Positions 22,801 through 33,994 of a DNA stretch of 64,000 bases are shown piece after piece. The translations under genes were made by a program, and so were the position numbers. Positions within the stretch are counted from its first letter, which is position 1; every line of letters begins with the position of its first letter. Origin of the DNA: Antilocapra americana (Eukaryota; Chordata; Mammalia; Artiodactyla; Antilocapridae); contig ML662449.1 in the NCBI GenBank assembly GCA_007570785.1, positions 14,468,491 to 14,532,490 on the forward strand, given 5' to 3'. Below the pieces are notes generated by a model. The model saw only the letters and a list, made by a program, of their open reading frames with translations. It did not search any database and was not told the origin of the DNA.

Positions 22801-22844
22801 ACTTAGCCTAATAAGCAAATAAAAATATATGTTTGTATATCAGG

Positions 22845-23250
22845 TGGTAAAAAAATGCCATGACACAACAACGTGGATGAATCTCCAAGGAATAATGTTA
22901 TGTGGAAGAGGCCAATCCCAAAACGTTAATATGTATGATTATATTTTTACAATATTCTTGAAATAAAAACAACTAGAAATGAACAGGTTAGTGATTGCTG
23001 AGGGTTAGAAGGGAGTAGAGGTTAGAGGGTCGTGGTTATGGCTGTAAAAGAGCACCATGAATCCTTGATAGAACTGGAAATGTCCTGTATCTTGGCTGTA
23101 TCAATGTAAATATCCTAGTGGCAATATTGCACTATAGTTTGTAAAGTGTGACCACTGGGGGAAACTGAATAAAGGCTACACAGAATCTCTATTATTTCTT
23201 GCAAGTGCTTATGAATCTACAATTATTTCAAAATAAAAAAGGTTTTATGA
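22845..23250 (+). mobile_element. L1M 3' end
   Basis: The plus-strand L1 3' style is clear: 'gtggatgaatctccaaggaa', 'ggttagtgattgctgagg', 'ctgtatcttggctgtatcaa', ending 'tttcaaaataaaaaagg'. It interrupts the L2, whose reverse-strand text resumes at about 23252. Confidence 0.7.
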
Positions 23251-24769
23251 ATAATAAATCAGGATAGAGTATCAAAAAGATGAGGGGATTTATTTTATAT
23301 GGGATAGTTAGGAAAGGCCTAGGTGATGAAGGTAGAGCATTACATAGGAATACTTGGAGAATGTTAGAAATACAAAGACCCTGAGATAGAGTGTGCTCAG
23401 TGTGTGTGAGGAATAGCAAGGACAGCATTGTGAATATGATAGGTGAGCAAGAGGGAGAGCAGTAGGAAATGAGGTAAAAGAGTTGGTAGAGGTGGTCATG
23501 GTGGAAATATCACATAGAGGGTTATAGTCACAATTAAAGACTTTTCATTCTGAGTAAATGGGAAGCCATAGGAAAGTTTAATCAGGAAAAGTAACAATTC
23601 AACTTAACCTTTTAAATGCTTTGCTTCACAGGGTGAAAAACTGACCAAGTGAAGGGAACATGAGATTATCGAGGTTTGGTCCAATGTGGCAGTGGAGGAG
23701 GTAGTGAGAAGCAGTGTGACTGGTGGTGTGAATAAGCTTTGTAGTACAGTTGACTGGATGCTCTAGTAAATTGAATGTGGAATGTGTGAGGAGAGGAGTC
23801 AAGCGTGATTCCAAGGTTTGGGCCTGAGCGAGTGAAAGAATGGTGTTACTGTTTTATGAAGTGGAGAATTTGAAGGAAGAGCACTCTAGGGCATAAGATT
23901 AGCAGTTTAGTTTTGGGCTTGTTGAAATGCCTGTAGACATCCAAATGGAGATGGGAAATAGCTGTGGGATATGTAGTTTGCATAGGAGTTGGGATCGACA
24001 TATGAATTTGGGAGGCAGTAACATGTAAATGGCATTTAAAGTCATGAACTAGACGAAAACTTCAATGAGTGAGTGTGCAGATAAGGAAGAGAAGAGGTTT
24101 ATGCACTGAGTCCTAGACACTGGAATTTTTAAAGGTTAGGAAGATAAAGGAGAATTCAGCAAAGAATGCCGAGAAGGAGTGGCCATTGAGGTAGAAGGAG
24201 AACCGAAGAGGGAAGTGACTTGGACATCTAGTAACAAAACTATTTCAAGAAGAAGAAACTAACCAATAAATCAAATGCTAGTGTTAGGTGGTATGAGATA
24301 TGAACTGAGATTTGTCCTTGAGATTTGACTGCATGCAGGTCATTGTTGATTCTGATAAATGCAGTTTTTATGACACAGTAGGAGGAAAATCTGATTGGAG
24401 TAGGCTTAAGAGAGAAAGGAGAGTCAGTAAAAATTAAGTATAAACAATTCTTTGGAAGTGCTTTGATCAGGGATGAGTAGGTGCAAAGAGAAGATACAGA
24501 AACTCTACCCTAAAATCAGTGGGGAGTCTATGGAGAACTCTTGATGTCTACCCTTTCAAGGACAGTTTAAAACATTTGACATGACTGCTTTGTTAATGTG
24601 TTCTCATTAGCTATTACATGCAAGAAAAAGTGATTATGTTAGCTAACATCCTAATTTTATGTCCTATGAAACAATGTCATTGAAAGTGAATAACTCAACT
24701 TTTTAAAGAATGTTGGATATCAGGTTTTGATTGTCTGCCTTAGGTAATAAGAGATTTGTTTTATGCCTC

Positions 24770-24802
24770 TGTGTGTGTGTGTGTGTTTGTGTGTGTGTGT
24801 GC
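24770..24802. repeat. (TG)n microsatellite
   Basis: Alternating TG with one interruption ('gtgtttgtgtg'). It abuts the left terminus of the Tigger transposon within 15 bases. Confidence 0.95.
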
Positions 24803-25034
24803 ATATGTATATATACAGTTGATCTTTGAACAACTTGGGACTGAACTGTGAAGGCAATTTAAATGCATATTTTTTCAAAAAATATATTTGAAACTTTTTT
24901 TTAGATCTGTGACAGTTTGCAAATAACTCAAAAATTGTGTAGCCTAGAAATATCAAAAAGAAGGTATACAATGAATGCATAAAGCACACATAGGTACTAG
25001 TGTATTTTATAATTTGCTGAAGTATCATTTACTG

Positions 25035-27002
25035 GATAGTAGTTCATAACTTTGTGCAGGAGGTGGTGACCAAAACCGTTCCCAAGGAAAAGAAATGTAA
25101 GAAGGTAAAGTGGTTGTCTGAGGAGGTATTACAAATAGCTGAGAGAAGAAGAGAAGCAAAAGGTGAAGGAGAAAGGGAAGGATATACCTAACTGAATGTG
25201 AAATTCCAGAGAATAGCAAGGAGATATAAGAAAGCCTTCTTAAGTAAACAATGCAGAGAAATAGAAGAAAACAATAGAATGGGAAAGACTATAGATCTCT
25301 TCAAGAAAAGTAGAGATACCAAGGGGATATTTCATGCAAAGATAGGCACAATAAAGGACAAAAACAGCAAAGACCTAACAGAAGCAGAAGAGATAAAGAA
25401 GAGGTGGCAAGACTACACAGATGAAAAAAAAAAAAAAAAGACTACACAGATGAACTGTACAAAAAAATATCTTAATGACCCATATAATCATGTTGGTGTG
25501 ATCACTCACCTAAAGCCAGACATCCTGGAATGCGAAGTCAAGTGGGCCTTAGGAAACATCATTACGAGCAAAGCTAGTGGAGGTAGTGGAATTCTAGCTG
25601 AGCTATTTCAAATCCTAAAAGATGATGCTGTGAAATATGCCAGCAAATTTGGAAAACTCAACAGTGGCCATAGGACTGAAAAAGGTCCGTTTTCATTCCA
25701 GTCCCCAAAAGCAGTGCCAAAGAATGTTCAGGCTACCATACAACTGTGTTCATTTCACATTCCAGCAAGGTAATGCTTAAAATCCTTCAAACTAGGCTTC
25801 AATAGTAAATGAACTGAGAAATTCCAGATGTTTAAGCTGGATTTAGAAAAGGCAAAGTAACCAGAGATCAAATTGCCAACATCCATTGGATCATAGGAAA
25901 AGCAAGAAAATTAAAAAAAAAAAAAAACCTATATGCTTCATTGACTGTGCTAAAGCCTTTGACTGTGTGGATCACAACAAACTGTAGAAAATTCTTAAAG
26001 AGATGGGAATACCAGACCATCTTACCTGTCTCCTGAGAAACCTGTATGCATGTCAGGAAGCAACAGTTAGAACTGGACATAGAACAACAGACTGGTTCAA
26101 AACTGGGAAAGGAGTATGTCAAGGCTGTATACTGTCACCTTGCTTATTTAACATATTCAGAGAACATCAAGAGAAATGTCAGGCTGGATGAATCACAGGC
26201 TGGAATTAAGATTTCTGGGCAAAATACCAACAACCTCAGATATGCAGATGAAACCACTCTAACGGCAGAAAGTGAAAAACTGAAAAGCCTTTTAATGAGG
26301 GTAAAAGAGGAGAGTGAATAAGCTGGTTTAAAACTCAACATTCAAAGAATGAAGATCATGCTATCTGGTCCCATCACTTCATGGCAAACAGATGGGGAAA
26401 AAGTGGGAACCTAACAGACTGTTTTCTTGGGCTCCAAAATCATTGTGGATGGTGACTGCAGCCGTGAAATTAAGACGCTTGCTCTTTGGAAGAAAAGCTT
26501 TGACAAACGTAGAAAGTTTATTAGAAAGCAGAGACATCACTTTGATGACAAAGGTCTGTGGTCAAAATTGGCTTTTCCAGTAGTCATGTATGGATGTGAG
26601 AGTTGGACCATAAAAAAGGCTGAGCACCGAAGAATTGATGCTTTTGAATTGTGTTGCCAGAGAACACTCTTAAGGAATCCCTTGGACAGCAAGGAGATCA
26701 TCGAGTCAAACCTAAAGGAAATCAGCTCTGAATATTCATTGGAAGTATTGATGCTGAAGCTGAAGCTCCAGTACTTTGGCCACCTGATGTGAAGAGCCAA
26801 CTCATTGGAAAAGAGCCCGATGCTGGGAAAGATTGATGGCAGGAGGAGAAGGGGGTGACAGAGGATGAGATGGTTGGATGACATCACTGACTCAATGGAC
26901 ATGAGTGTGAGCAAACTCCGGAAGATAGTGAAGGACGGGTAAGCTTGCGTGCTGCAGTTCAGGGAGTCGCAAAGAGTCACACTTGACTTAGTGGCTGAAC
27001 AG
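25035..27002 (+). mobile_element. BovB LINE, about 2 kb
   Basis: A 5'-truncated plus-strand BovB covering the linker, reverse transcriptase and C-terminus. The 25198-25773 frame (191 codons) holds the N-terminal linker, interrupted by a poly(A) insertion at 25425. The catalytic box reads RYADE instead of RYADD at 26240-26254, so the polymerase would be inactive even if the frames were open. The C-terminal 'MYGCESWTIKKAEHRR' block is at 26586-26633. It lies inside the Tigger leader, whose text continues on both sides. Confidence 0.93.
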
Positions 27003-28398
27003 CAACAACTATAAAAATATATACAAATCTATTATAAAAAGTTCAAAAATTTTCAAAATTTACACAGACACTTACAGACCATACATGGCAACATTTCCAG
27101 CTAAGAAAAAGGTAAACCAACATAAAGATGCAGTATTAAATCATAACTGCATACAATTAACTATGACAGATAGTGTACTACTTAAATAATTTCATAGCTA
27201 CCCCTGTGCTATAACTATGAACTCTAGTGTTTCGTGTTGCAAGTAAAATGCTATGTGACGCTAAACATCTCCATGTGAGCAGTTGTGTCTCTAGTAAATT
27301 CTATATTGCAGTAAAAAATTATGGTTTTCGAATATTTTTCATCATATTTATTGCAATGCCATAAACTTCGAATAACACCAGGGGCCCATACGAAGTGCTG
27401 CTAATGATCCTAGAAGTTTTTCCAAGAAGCAGAGTCATTATATTACAAGAAAAATTTGAACTGTTTGATATGCAGCATAGATTGATCTGTTTGATCTGCA
27501 GCTGTGGTTACCCACCATTTCAAGATACATAAATTTAGTGTAAAGACCATTGTTAGAAAAGGAAAATCATGAAACCATTGCTGCAGCTAGAGAAACATTA
27601 ACCGTTGCAAAACTTTGCACTGTTGACGAAATGCCTTTTTATCTCATATTGAAAATGTAACCCTTTTGTGTGGGTGAAGTATTGCTATAAGAAAGACTTA
27701 TCTATGGAGTCTAATATGATTCCAGAAAAAATGAAGTCATATGACAACTTAAAAGGAAGGTGAAAGACCTAAAGCTGGAAAAGTTAATGTCAGCAAAGAA
27801 TAGTTTGATAATTTTAACAAGAAGTTTGGCTTTAAAATGTCAAGATAATAGGAGAAGAAGCTTCTGCTCAGCAACAGACAGCAGAAAAGTTGTCATTAAA
27901 AGAATCATTGAGGAGGAAGGATGTCTGCCTGAATAAGTTTTTAATGCAGACATAAGTAGTCTATTCTGGTAGGGGGAGGGGTATGCCACAAAAGACATTT
28001 GTTAGTAAGGAAGAGAAGTGAGCAACAGCATTTAAGGCAAGGATAAGCTAATTTTGCTATTTTGTGCAAATGCAGTCCAGTTTATAGTCAGGACTACCCT
28101 TATCTATAAAGCTGCTAACTCCTAAACCATGAAGGGAAAAGATAAACACTGGTCTTTTGGTTTTACAATAAGAAGGCCTACAGTACCAGGACACTTTTTT
28201 GGATTGGTTCCATCAATATTTTGTCTCTAAAGTCAGGAAGTACCTTTGCCAGTAAGTGATTGCCTTTTAAATTTCTTTTGATACTGGACAATGCCTTTGG
28301 CCACTTCAGACCTCAAGAGTTCAACACCAAAGGTGTTAAAGTGGTCACTTGCCCCTAGACACAATGTCTGTAATTCAGCCTCAAGATCAGGGGGTCAT

Positions 28399-28613
28399 GT
28401 GAAAGTAATAGTTGCTCAGTTGTGTCTGACTTTTTGTGACTCCATGGACTGTCATGGAGCCTGCTAGGCTCCTCTGTCCATTGCATTTTCCAGGCAAGAA
28501 TACTGGAGTGGGTAGCCATTCCTTTCTCCAGTGGATCTTCCTGATCCATGAATCAAACCCAGGTCTCCTGCATTGCAGGCAGATTCTTTACCATTGAGCC
28601 ACCAAGGAAGCCC
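28399..28613 (-). mobile_element. Bov-tA SINE (reverse) with perfect TSD
   Basis: A complete reverse-strand Bov-tA ends in 'gagccaccaaggaagccc'. A perfect 15-bp duplication, 'agatcagggggtcat', occurs at 28384-28398 and 28614-28628. The duplicated bases include the codons for the last DQG motif of the Tigger transposase. Confidence 0.95.
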
Positions 28614-28828
28614 AGATCAGGGGGTCATAAAGACCTTTAAACCTCATTATGTATGGTACTTTATGGAAAAGATTGTCAGTGCTATGGAAGAGAAACCCAA
28701 TAGAACATCATAAAAGTCTGGAAGGATTATACCATTGAATATATGCCGTCACTATTATAGAAAAAGCCCTGAAAGCCATTGAACCTGAAAGGATAAATTC
28801 CTGCTGGAGAAAACTGTGTCTAGGTGTT

Positions 28829-29080
28829 ATGCATGACTTCACAGAATTTATAACAGAGCCAGTCAAGGTGATCGTGAAAGAGATTATGGATATGACAACA
28901 AAGGTAGCGAGGGAGAGTGAAGAGTTTCAAGATCTAGATCTTGGAGAAATTCAAGAGCTAGTAGATACCACATCAGAGGAATTAACAGCAGATGACTTGG
29001 TGGAGAAGAGTGCTTCTGAACCAAGACCAGAAAATGAAGAAGATGTAGAAGAAGCAGTGCCAGAAAACAAATTGACATAA
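28829..29080 (+). pseudogene. Tigger transposase C-terminal remnant (83 codons open)
   Basis: The frame translates to an acidic helical tail containing VHDFTEF-like 'MHDFTEFITEPVK', then 'DLDLGEIQELVDTT' and 'SASEPRPENEEDVEEA', which is characteristic of Tigger transposase C-termini. It continues past its stop in a recognisable way (29081-29300). The initiating Met here is internal; upstream text from 28629 aligns but has stops. There is no sign of domestication such as a promoter or preserved catalytic core. It is a well-preserved fossil. Confidence 0.75.
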
Positions 29081-29800
29081 GACAATCTGGCGGAAAGGTT
29101 CCAATTATTCAAAACTACTTTCGACTTCTTTTATGACCTTGGCACTTCTATGATATGGGCACTGAAACTAAAGCAAATAGTAGTGGCTACCATATAGAAA
29201 CATTTTTAGAGAAATGAAAAAGCAAAAAAGTCATTCAGAAATTACAATATTTCCTTAGTTACACTGAGCTTACCTGTCTCTCTTGCTTCCCCTTCCATCT
29301 TCTCCACCTCTTCCACCACTAAGACAGCAAAAGCAAACCCCCTTCTGCTCCTCCCCAGATTATTCAGTGTGAAGACAAGGATGAAGATCTTTATGATTCA
29401 CTGTCACTTAGTGGTAAATCATTATGCTAATAGTAAATCATCATTGAAGTAGTAAACTTGTGTATGTGTCTTCGTGTGAAAATCTAAAAACTGAGGGCAA
29501 GAACTGGATGAGACTTTTTTTTGTGTCTCCATCATTATTGCCTAAGTGTTCATTTTACAGAGTATCATGTGGTTTGTGGTATATGAACATTTTTAGAGAA
29601 AAGAAAAAGCAAAAATTCAGACAGAAACTATGATGTATTTCCTTTGTGTTGCATTGAGTATTTCTGCCTCTCCTGCCTTCCCTTCTACTTCATCTACCTC
29701 TGCCACATAAGACAGCAAGACCAATGCATCCTCTTCCTCCTCAGCTTACTCAGTGTAGAGACATGAAGATTAAATGAAATAATGTACATTAAGGGTTTAT

Positions 29801-30214
29801 TATAGAGCAGTAACAAACGATACATCTGATTTGATTTTTTTAAAAGCAAAACTACTAGTTCTTTGGCTACTTACTAGTTCACATCTAATGTTCCCATATA
29901 TGTGTATATCTCAAAAAAAAAAAACCTTTAATGTATATTTACATGAAAATATTACTTGGCTCCAGAAAGAAATACAGAAGTAATCAGTTTTAGTAATTGT
30001 TTTCCAACTTAGAACATTGTGTTGGCTGGGATTCTGCTTTTAATAAACTAGTCTCTTAAAGATACAGATGTAAAACCTAGAGATGGGGGAGGGGGCAACC
30101 CTATGAGACAGGAGATTTGGACATCTCTGCCATGTGAGCTGAATAGTATATAAGCCAGTTTACAGAGAAAATTGTTGTATGTAACATTCACCAAGAATTT
30201 ATTGTCAAACTACC
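29801..30214. other. No recognised feature
   Basis: AT-rich sequence following the Tigger fossil; contains an A12 run near 29910. No exon or named repeat seen. Confidence 0.35.
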
Positions 30215-30325
30215 AGACTTTGCAGAGAGATAACCTGCCCAAAGCTCTGTAGTTTGTAAGTGAGAGAAGTGGGTTTTGAACCCAGACAGTTTACAGTAGA
30301 AGCACAGGAACTTCACCACCACCCT
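30215..30325 (-). mobile_element. MIR fragment (reverse)
   Basis: 'gagataacctgcccaaagct' followed by 'ggttttgaacccagacagt' is the reverse complement of the MIR core plus B-box region. Confidence 0.7.
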
Positions 30326-30744
30326 CTCAGAAAAAAAGGAAGAAAATTGAGATAAAGAGGAAGAAATTGAGATAACAAATGGCAAGAGTTCTGCTTAAAG
30401 TTGCATAAGCAGAGAGCGAAAAGGTAAGTTATTATAAAGACACAATAAACCTGGTTACCTCTCAGAATCCAAGGGCAAGGTCTCTGGAAGGACTTTGAAT
30501 TGATGATTCATCATGAAGCAGGCAGGATGTTTCACTGAATGGCAGACTTTATATGGTATCTGTAGTATAAATTGGGCTTTCTATAAATAAAATCTTTTAT
30601 TTTCAATTATGTTCTTTTCCATAAATGTGCTGTAACATAAATATGGGTCAGTAACACAAAAGCACAAATTTCCTTCAGGTATAAGAGAAGCAGCACCAGC
30701 CTAGGAGTCTGAAGATTTGGTTTTTGTTCATAAACATTCAGGGA
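30326..30744. other. No recognised feature
   Basis: Contains a near-tandem pair 'gaagaaaattgagataaaga' / 'gaagaaattgagataac' at 30341-30380. Otherwise unassigned. Confidence 0.35.
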
Positions 30745-30893
30745 ATGTAAATGTTCATGAAAACTTTGGGGAGTGATGGAGTACGCTTGATATGTTTAGT
30801 ATCTTGGTGGCAGTGTTGGTTTCACAGGTATATACATATTTCAAGACAGTGTACACTTTAAATGTGCAGTTTATACCTCAATAAAGTTGTTTA
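30745..30893 (+). mobile_element. L1 3' end
   Basis: The plus-strand L1 3' style ends 'gtgcagtttatacctcaata' followed by AAGTTG. It meets the reverse L1 starting at 30895 tail to tail. Confidence 0.65.
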
Positions 30894-31765
30894 CTCTTCT
30901 TTTTGAAGTATAGTTGATTATGTTGTGTTAGTTTCTGGTGTAGAGGAAAGTTATTTAGTTATATATATGTATATATCCTTTTTTCTTTTCCATTATGGTT
31001 TATTACATGATATTGAATACAGTTCTCTACGCTATACCTAGAACCTTGTTGTTTATCTATTTTATATATAGTAGTTTGTATCTGCTAATCCAAAACTCCC
31101 AATTTATCCTTCCCCACCACCTTTCCCTTTGCCAACCAAAAGTTTGTTTTCTATGTCTGTAAGTCTGTTTCTATTTTATAAGTAAGTTCTTTTGTGTCAT
31201 GTTGTAAATTCTACATATAAGTGATAATAATATGGTATTTGTCTTTCTTTCTGACTTCACTTAGTATGATAATCTCTAGAGCCATTCATGTTGCTGCAAA
31301 TGGCATTGTTTCATTCTTTACCATGGTTCATTATGTCTGTATAGCACATCTTTATCTTTTCATCTGTCAGTGGGCATTTAGGTTGCTCCCATGTCTTGAC
31401 TATTGTAAATATTGCTGCAGTGAGCTTTGAGGTGTATGTATCTTTTCGAATTAGAGTTTTCTGCAAATATATGCCCAGGAGTGGGATTGCTGAATCATAT
31501 AGCATCTCTACTATTAGTTTTTTAAGGAACCTGCATACTGTTTTCCATAGTAGCTATGCCAATTTATATTCCTACCAACAGTGCAGGAGAGTTCCCTTTT
31601 CTCTACACCCTCTCCAGCATTTGTAATTTGTAAACTTGTTAATGATGGCCATTCTGAGCAGTCCGAGGTGGTACCTCACTGTAGTTTTGATTTGCATTTC
31701 TCTAACAATTAGCAATGTTGAGCACCTTTTCATGTACCTATTGGCCATCTGTGTGTCATCTTCAG

Positions 31766-32076
31766 AAAGTGAAAGTGAAAGTTGCTCAGTTGCATCCAGC
31801 TCTTAGAGACCCCCTGGACTATGCAGTCCGTGGAATTCTCCAGGCCAGAATACTGGAGTAGGTCACCTTTCCCTTCTCCAGAGGATCTTCCCAACCTAGG
31901 GATTGAACCCAGGTCTCCCACATTGCAGGCAGATTTTTTGCCCACAAGGGAAGCCCAAGAATACTGAAGTGGATAGCCTATCCCTTCTCTAGTGGATCTT
32001 CCTGACCCAGGAATCAACCCAGGGTCTCCTACAGTGCAGGCGGATTCTTTACCAACTGAGCTATCAGGGAAGCCCA
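31766..32076 (-). mobile_element. Bov-tA SINE dimer (reverse)
   Basis: A 311-bp reverse-strand copy has two tRNA-like heads: one ends near 31955 ('acaagggaagccca') and the second at 32076 ('gctatcagggaagccca'). It starts with a short 'gaaagt' triplication and interrupts the L1 between 'gtgtgtcatcttcag' and 'ctatttaggtcttctg'. Confidence 0.9.
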
Positions 32077-32540
32077 GCTATTTAGGTCTTCTGTCCATTT
32101 TTTGATTGGGTTTATTTATTGTTGTTGTTCTTGAGTTATATGAGCTGTTTGTATATTTTGGAAATTTGGTCGCATCTTTTGCAAGTTTTTTTTTCCCATT
32201 CCATAGGTTGTCTTTTCATTTTCTTTTATGGTTTAATTTGCTGTGTAATACCCTTTAAGTTAGGTTAGGTCTTATTTGCTTATTTTTGCTTTTATTTGTA
32301 TTGCCTTGGGAGATTAACTTAGCAGGACATTTGTGCAATTTATGTCAGATAATGTTTTGCCTATTTTTTTTCTAGGAGTTTTATGGTATTATATCTTACG
32401 TTTAAGTCTTTAAGTCATTTTTAGTTTATTTTTGTGTGTGATGTGAGGATATGTTCTAAATTCATTGATTTATATGTGTCTGCCCAGTTTTCCCAATACC
32501 ACTTGCTGTAGAGACTGTCTTTTGTCCACTGTATATTCTT

Positions 32541-33359
32541 TTTTTTTTTTGAACCTTTAATGAGAAAAAAATACAATATCGAGCTCAAAAACATAGTGTG
32601 TTTGTTGTGTCAATAAGCCAAGGATTAGGGATACATAGGATAGGACTAGCAAACAAGATACATGTAAACAAAGATACACATGATTTTAGAGTGAAGAAAT
32701 GGTGCCTGGCACAATTTTAAGTCTCAGTTTCCTCATCACAGGCTTCTTTGGTGGCTCAATTGGTAAAGAATCTGCTTATAACATGGGAGACCCAGGTTCC
32801 ATCCCTGGGTTGGGAAGATCCCCTGGAGAGGGGAATGGCAACCCATGCCAGTATTCTTGCCTGGAGAATTCCGTGGACAGAGGAGCCTGTCAGGCTACTC
32901 TGTCCACGGGGTCACAAAGAGTCAGACATGACTGAGCAACTAACACACTTTCATCACCACTCAGCAGCCAACATGTTGGGGATCCCGTGGCTGATGGGGA
33001 ATAGACATCCTGACTCTGGGCATTGCAGGGTGCTCTCCAATACATCCACCTCCAATAGCATATGGTACCTCTTTCTCAGAAATTTCTTGTCATGCTTGTA
33101 TCCCTGAATCATCTCTTAGGGCACCTCGATCAGATGCAGGCTGTTGGCAGCCTCCAGAAGCACTTCCCACTCCACTTTGGGTATCATACATGCTACGAAG
33201 TTAGGGTTGAACTCCACAGGGTTGATACCGACCTCAGTGGCCTGGAGATGCAGAGGGAAGCCACAGGGCCTCCCTCCCCACACATGCAAGCTCAGCAGAT
33301 TGTGGGTGAGCAGCTTCATGTTTATGTTACACGCTCTTGCAAAGCTAGAACCAGAAGCT
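32541..33359 (-). pseudogene. TRMT112: TRMT112 processed pseudogene
   Basis: TRMT112 is the small zinc-binding partner that activates several tRNA, rRNA and protein methyltransferases (TRMT11, ALKBH8, BUD23, METTL5, N6AMT1). The minus-strand copy starts at 33319 with MKLLTHNLLS and continues with FPLHLQATEV and PVEFNPNFVACMIPKVEW, clearly TRMT112. Codon 68 (Lys in human) is TAA, ending the open frame at 33116. In-frame text resumes through LQCPESG and ISHGIPNML to a stop at 32954. No introns are present. A Bov-tA splits the 3' UTR. The 3' UTR ends with an ATTAAA signal and a poly(A), seen as a T run at 32539-32550. Flanking repeats 'ccactgtatattcttt' (32527-32542) and 'ccattgtatatccttt' (33360-33375) match at 14 of 16 and are the target-site duplication. 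It sits in the L1 and should make no protein. Confidence 0.92.
32742..32948 (+). mobile_element. Bov-tA SINE in the TRMT112 retrocopy
   Basis: A complete plus-strand copy goes from 'ggcttctttggtggctca' to 'cagacatgactgagcaac'. It interrupts the retrocopy just 3' of its stop codon. The related flanks 'tttcctcatcaca' and 'tttcatcacca' may be a decayed duplication. Confidence 0.92.
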
Positions 33360-33994
33360 CCATTGTATATCCTTTCCTCCTCTGTTGAAGATTAGTTGAC
33401 CAAAAGTGTGTGGGTTTATCTCTGGGCTCTCTATTCTGTTCCATTGATTCAGATGTATGTTTTTGTGCCAGTACCACACTGTTTTGATTACTGTAGCTTT
33501 TTAGCATTGTCTGAAGTCTGGGAGATTTATGCCTCCAGCTTTGTTGTTTTTCCTCAGGATTGTTTGAGCAATTCTGGGTCATTTATGGCTCCACATAAAA
33601 TTTTGAGTTATTTGTTCTAGTTCCGTGAAAAATGTCATGGGTAATTTGATAGTGATCACGTTAAATCTATAGATTGCTTTGGGAAGTAGAGCCATTTAAA
33701 AAATGTTAGTTTTTCCAATCCAAAAGCATAGGATCTTTTTGTTTGTTTGAATCATCTTCAGTTTCCTTTATCCATGTTTTATAGTTCTCATCATATAAGC
33801 CTTTTACCTCCTTGGTCAGATTTGTTCTAATTTATCTTTTGATGTGATTTTAAAAGGGATTCTTTTCTTTCCTTTTCTGCTATTTCATTGTTAGTGTAAA
33901 GAAATACAACAGATTTCTGTATGTTAATCTTGGATCCTGTTTTTGCTGAATTTGTTTATCAGTTCTAGTAATTTTTGTGTGTAGTCCACATTTA

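Larger units (their letters stand above)
22640..24550 (-). mobile_element. LINE-2, long reverse copy, interrupted
   Basis: The left edge 'ttattcaacaaatgtttatt' is the reverse of the L2 terminus. Recognisable L2 text then runs on at 23252-24550 (for example 'ccaaggtttgggcctgagcg', 'gacatccaaatggagatggg', 'atggcatttaaagtcatgaa'). The reverse-transcriptase motif A falls around 24250-24300 in badly decayed form. A 73-bp BovB and an L1 3' end are inserted near the left end. This is one of the longest L2 stretches one would expect in 64 kb. Confidence 0.65.
24816..29800 (+). mobile_element. Tigger (pogo/Tc1-mariner) DNA transposon, multiply interrupted
   Basis: The left terminus 'cagttgatctttgaacaac' after a TA fits the Tigger2/MER44 inverted repeat. 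Non-coding leader runs to about 27385, where the transposase start codon is mutated (AGG). Transposase text follows in three frames. The first catalytic aspartate sits in the motif NAD at 27949-27951, the second in LDN at 28287-28289, and the third in QPQDQG at 28385-28387. A Bov-tA SINE cuts exactly through the third motif and a BovB cuts the leader. The C-terminal quarter (28829-29080) is still open. The right terminus is not found; the 3' part is tandemly duplicated with period 387 (from 29201 and 29588). The element is long dead. Confidence 0.8.
30895..33985 (-). mobile_element. L1 (reverse), split by a SINE and a retrocopy
   Basis: Three blocks (30895-31765, 32077-32540, 33360-33985) read in order as one reverse-strand L1, from the 3' UTR ('aatatatgcccaggagtggg') into the ORF2 C-terminus ('gtgccagtaccacactgttt', 'ctatagattgctttgggaag'). 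Their continuity dates this L1 as older than the Bov-tA dimer and the TRMT112 retrocopy that interrupt it. Confidence 0.85.

Noticed and set aside
33116..33319. 67-codon TRMT112-like frame as a functional short protein
   Set aside because: It is the 5' part of an intronless retrocopy ended by a nonsense codon, lacks the second half of the zinc-binding fold and has no promoter in view.
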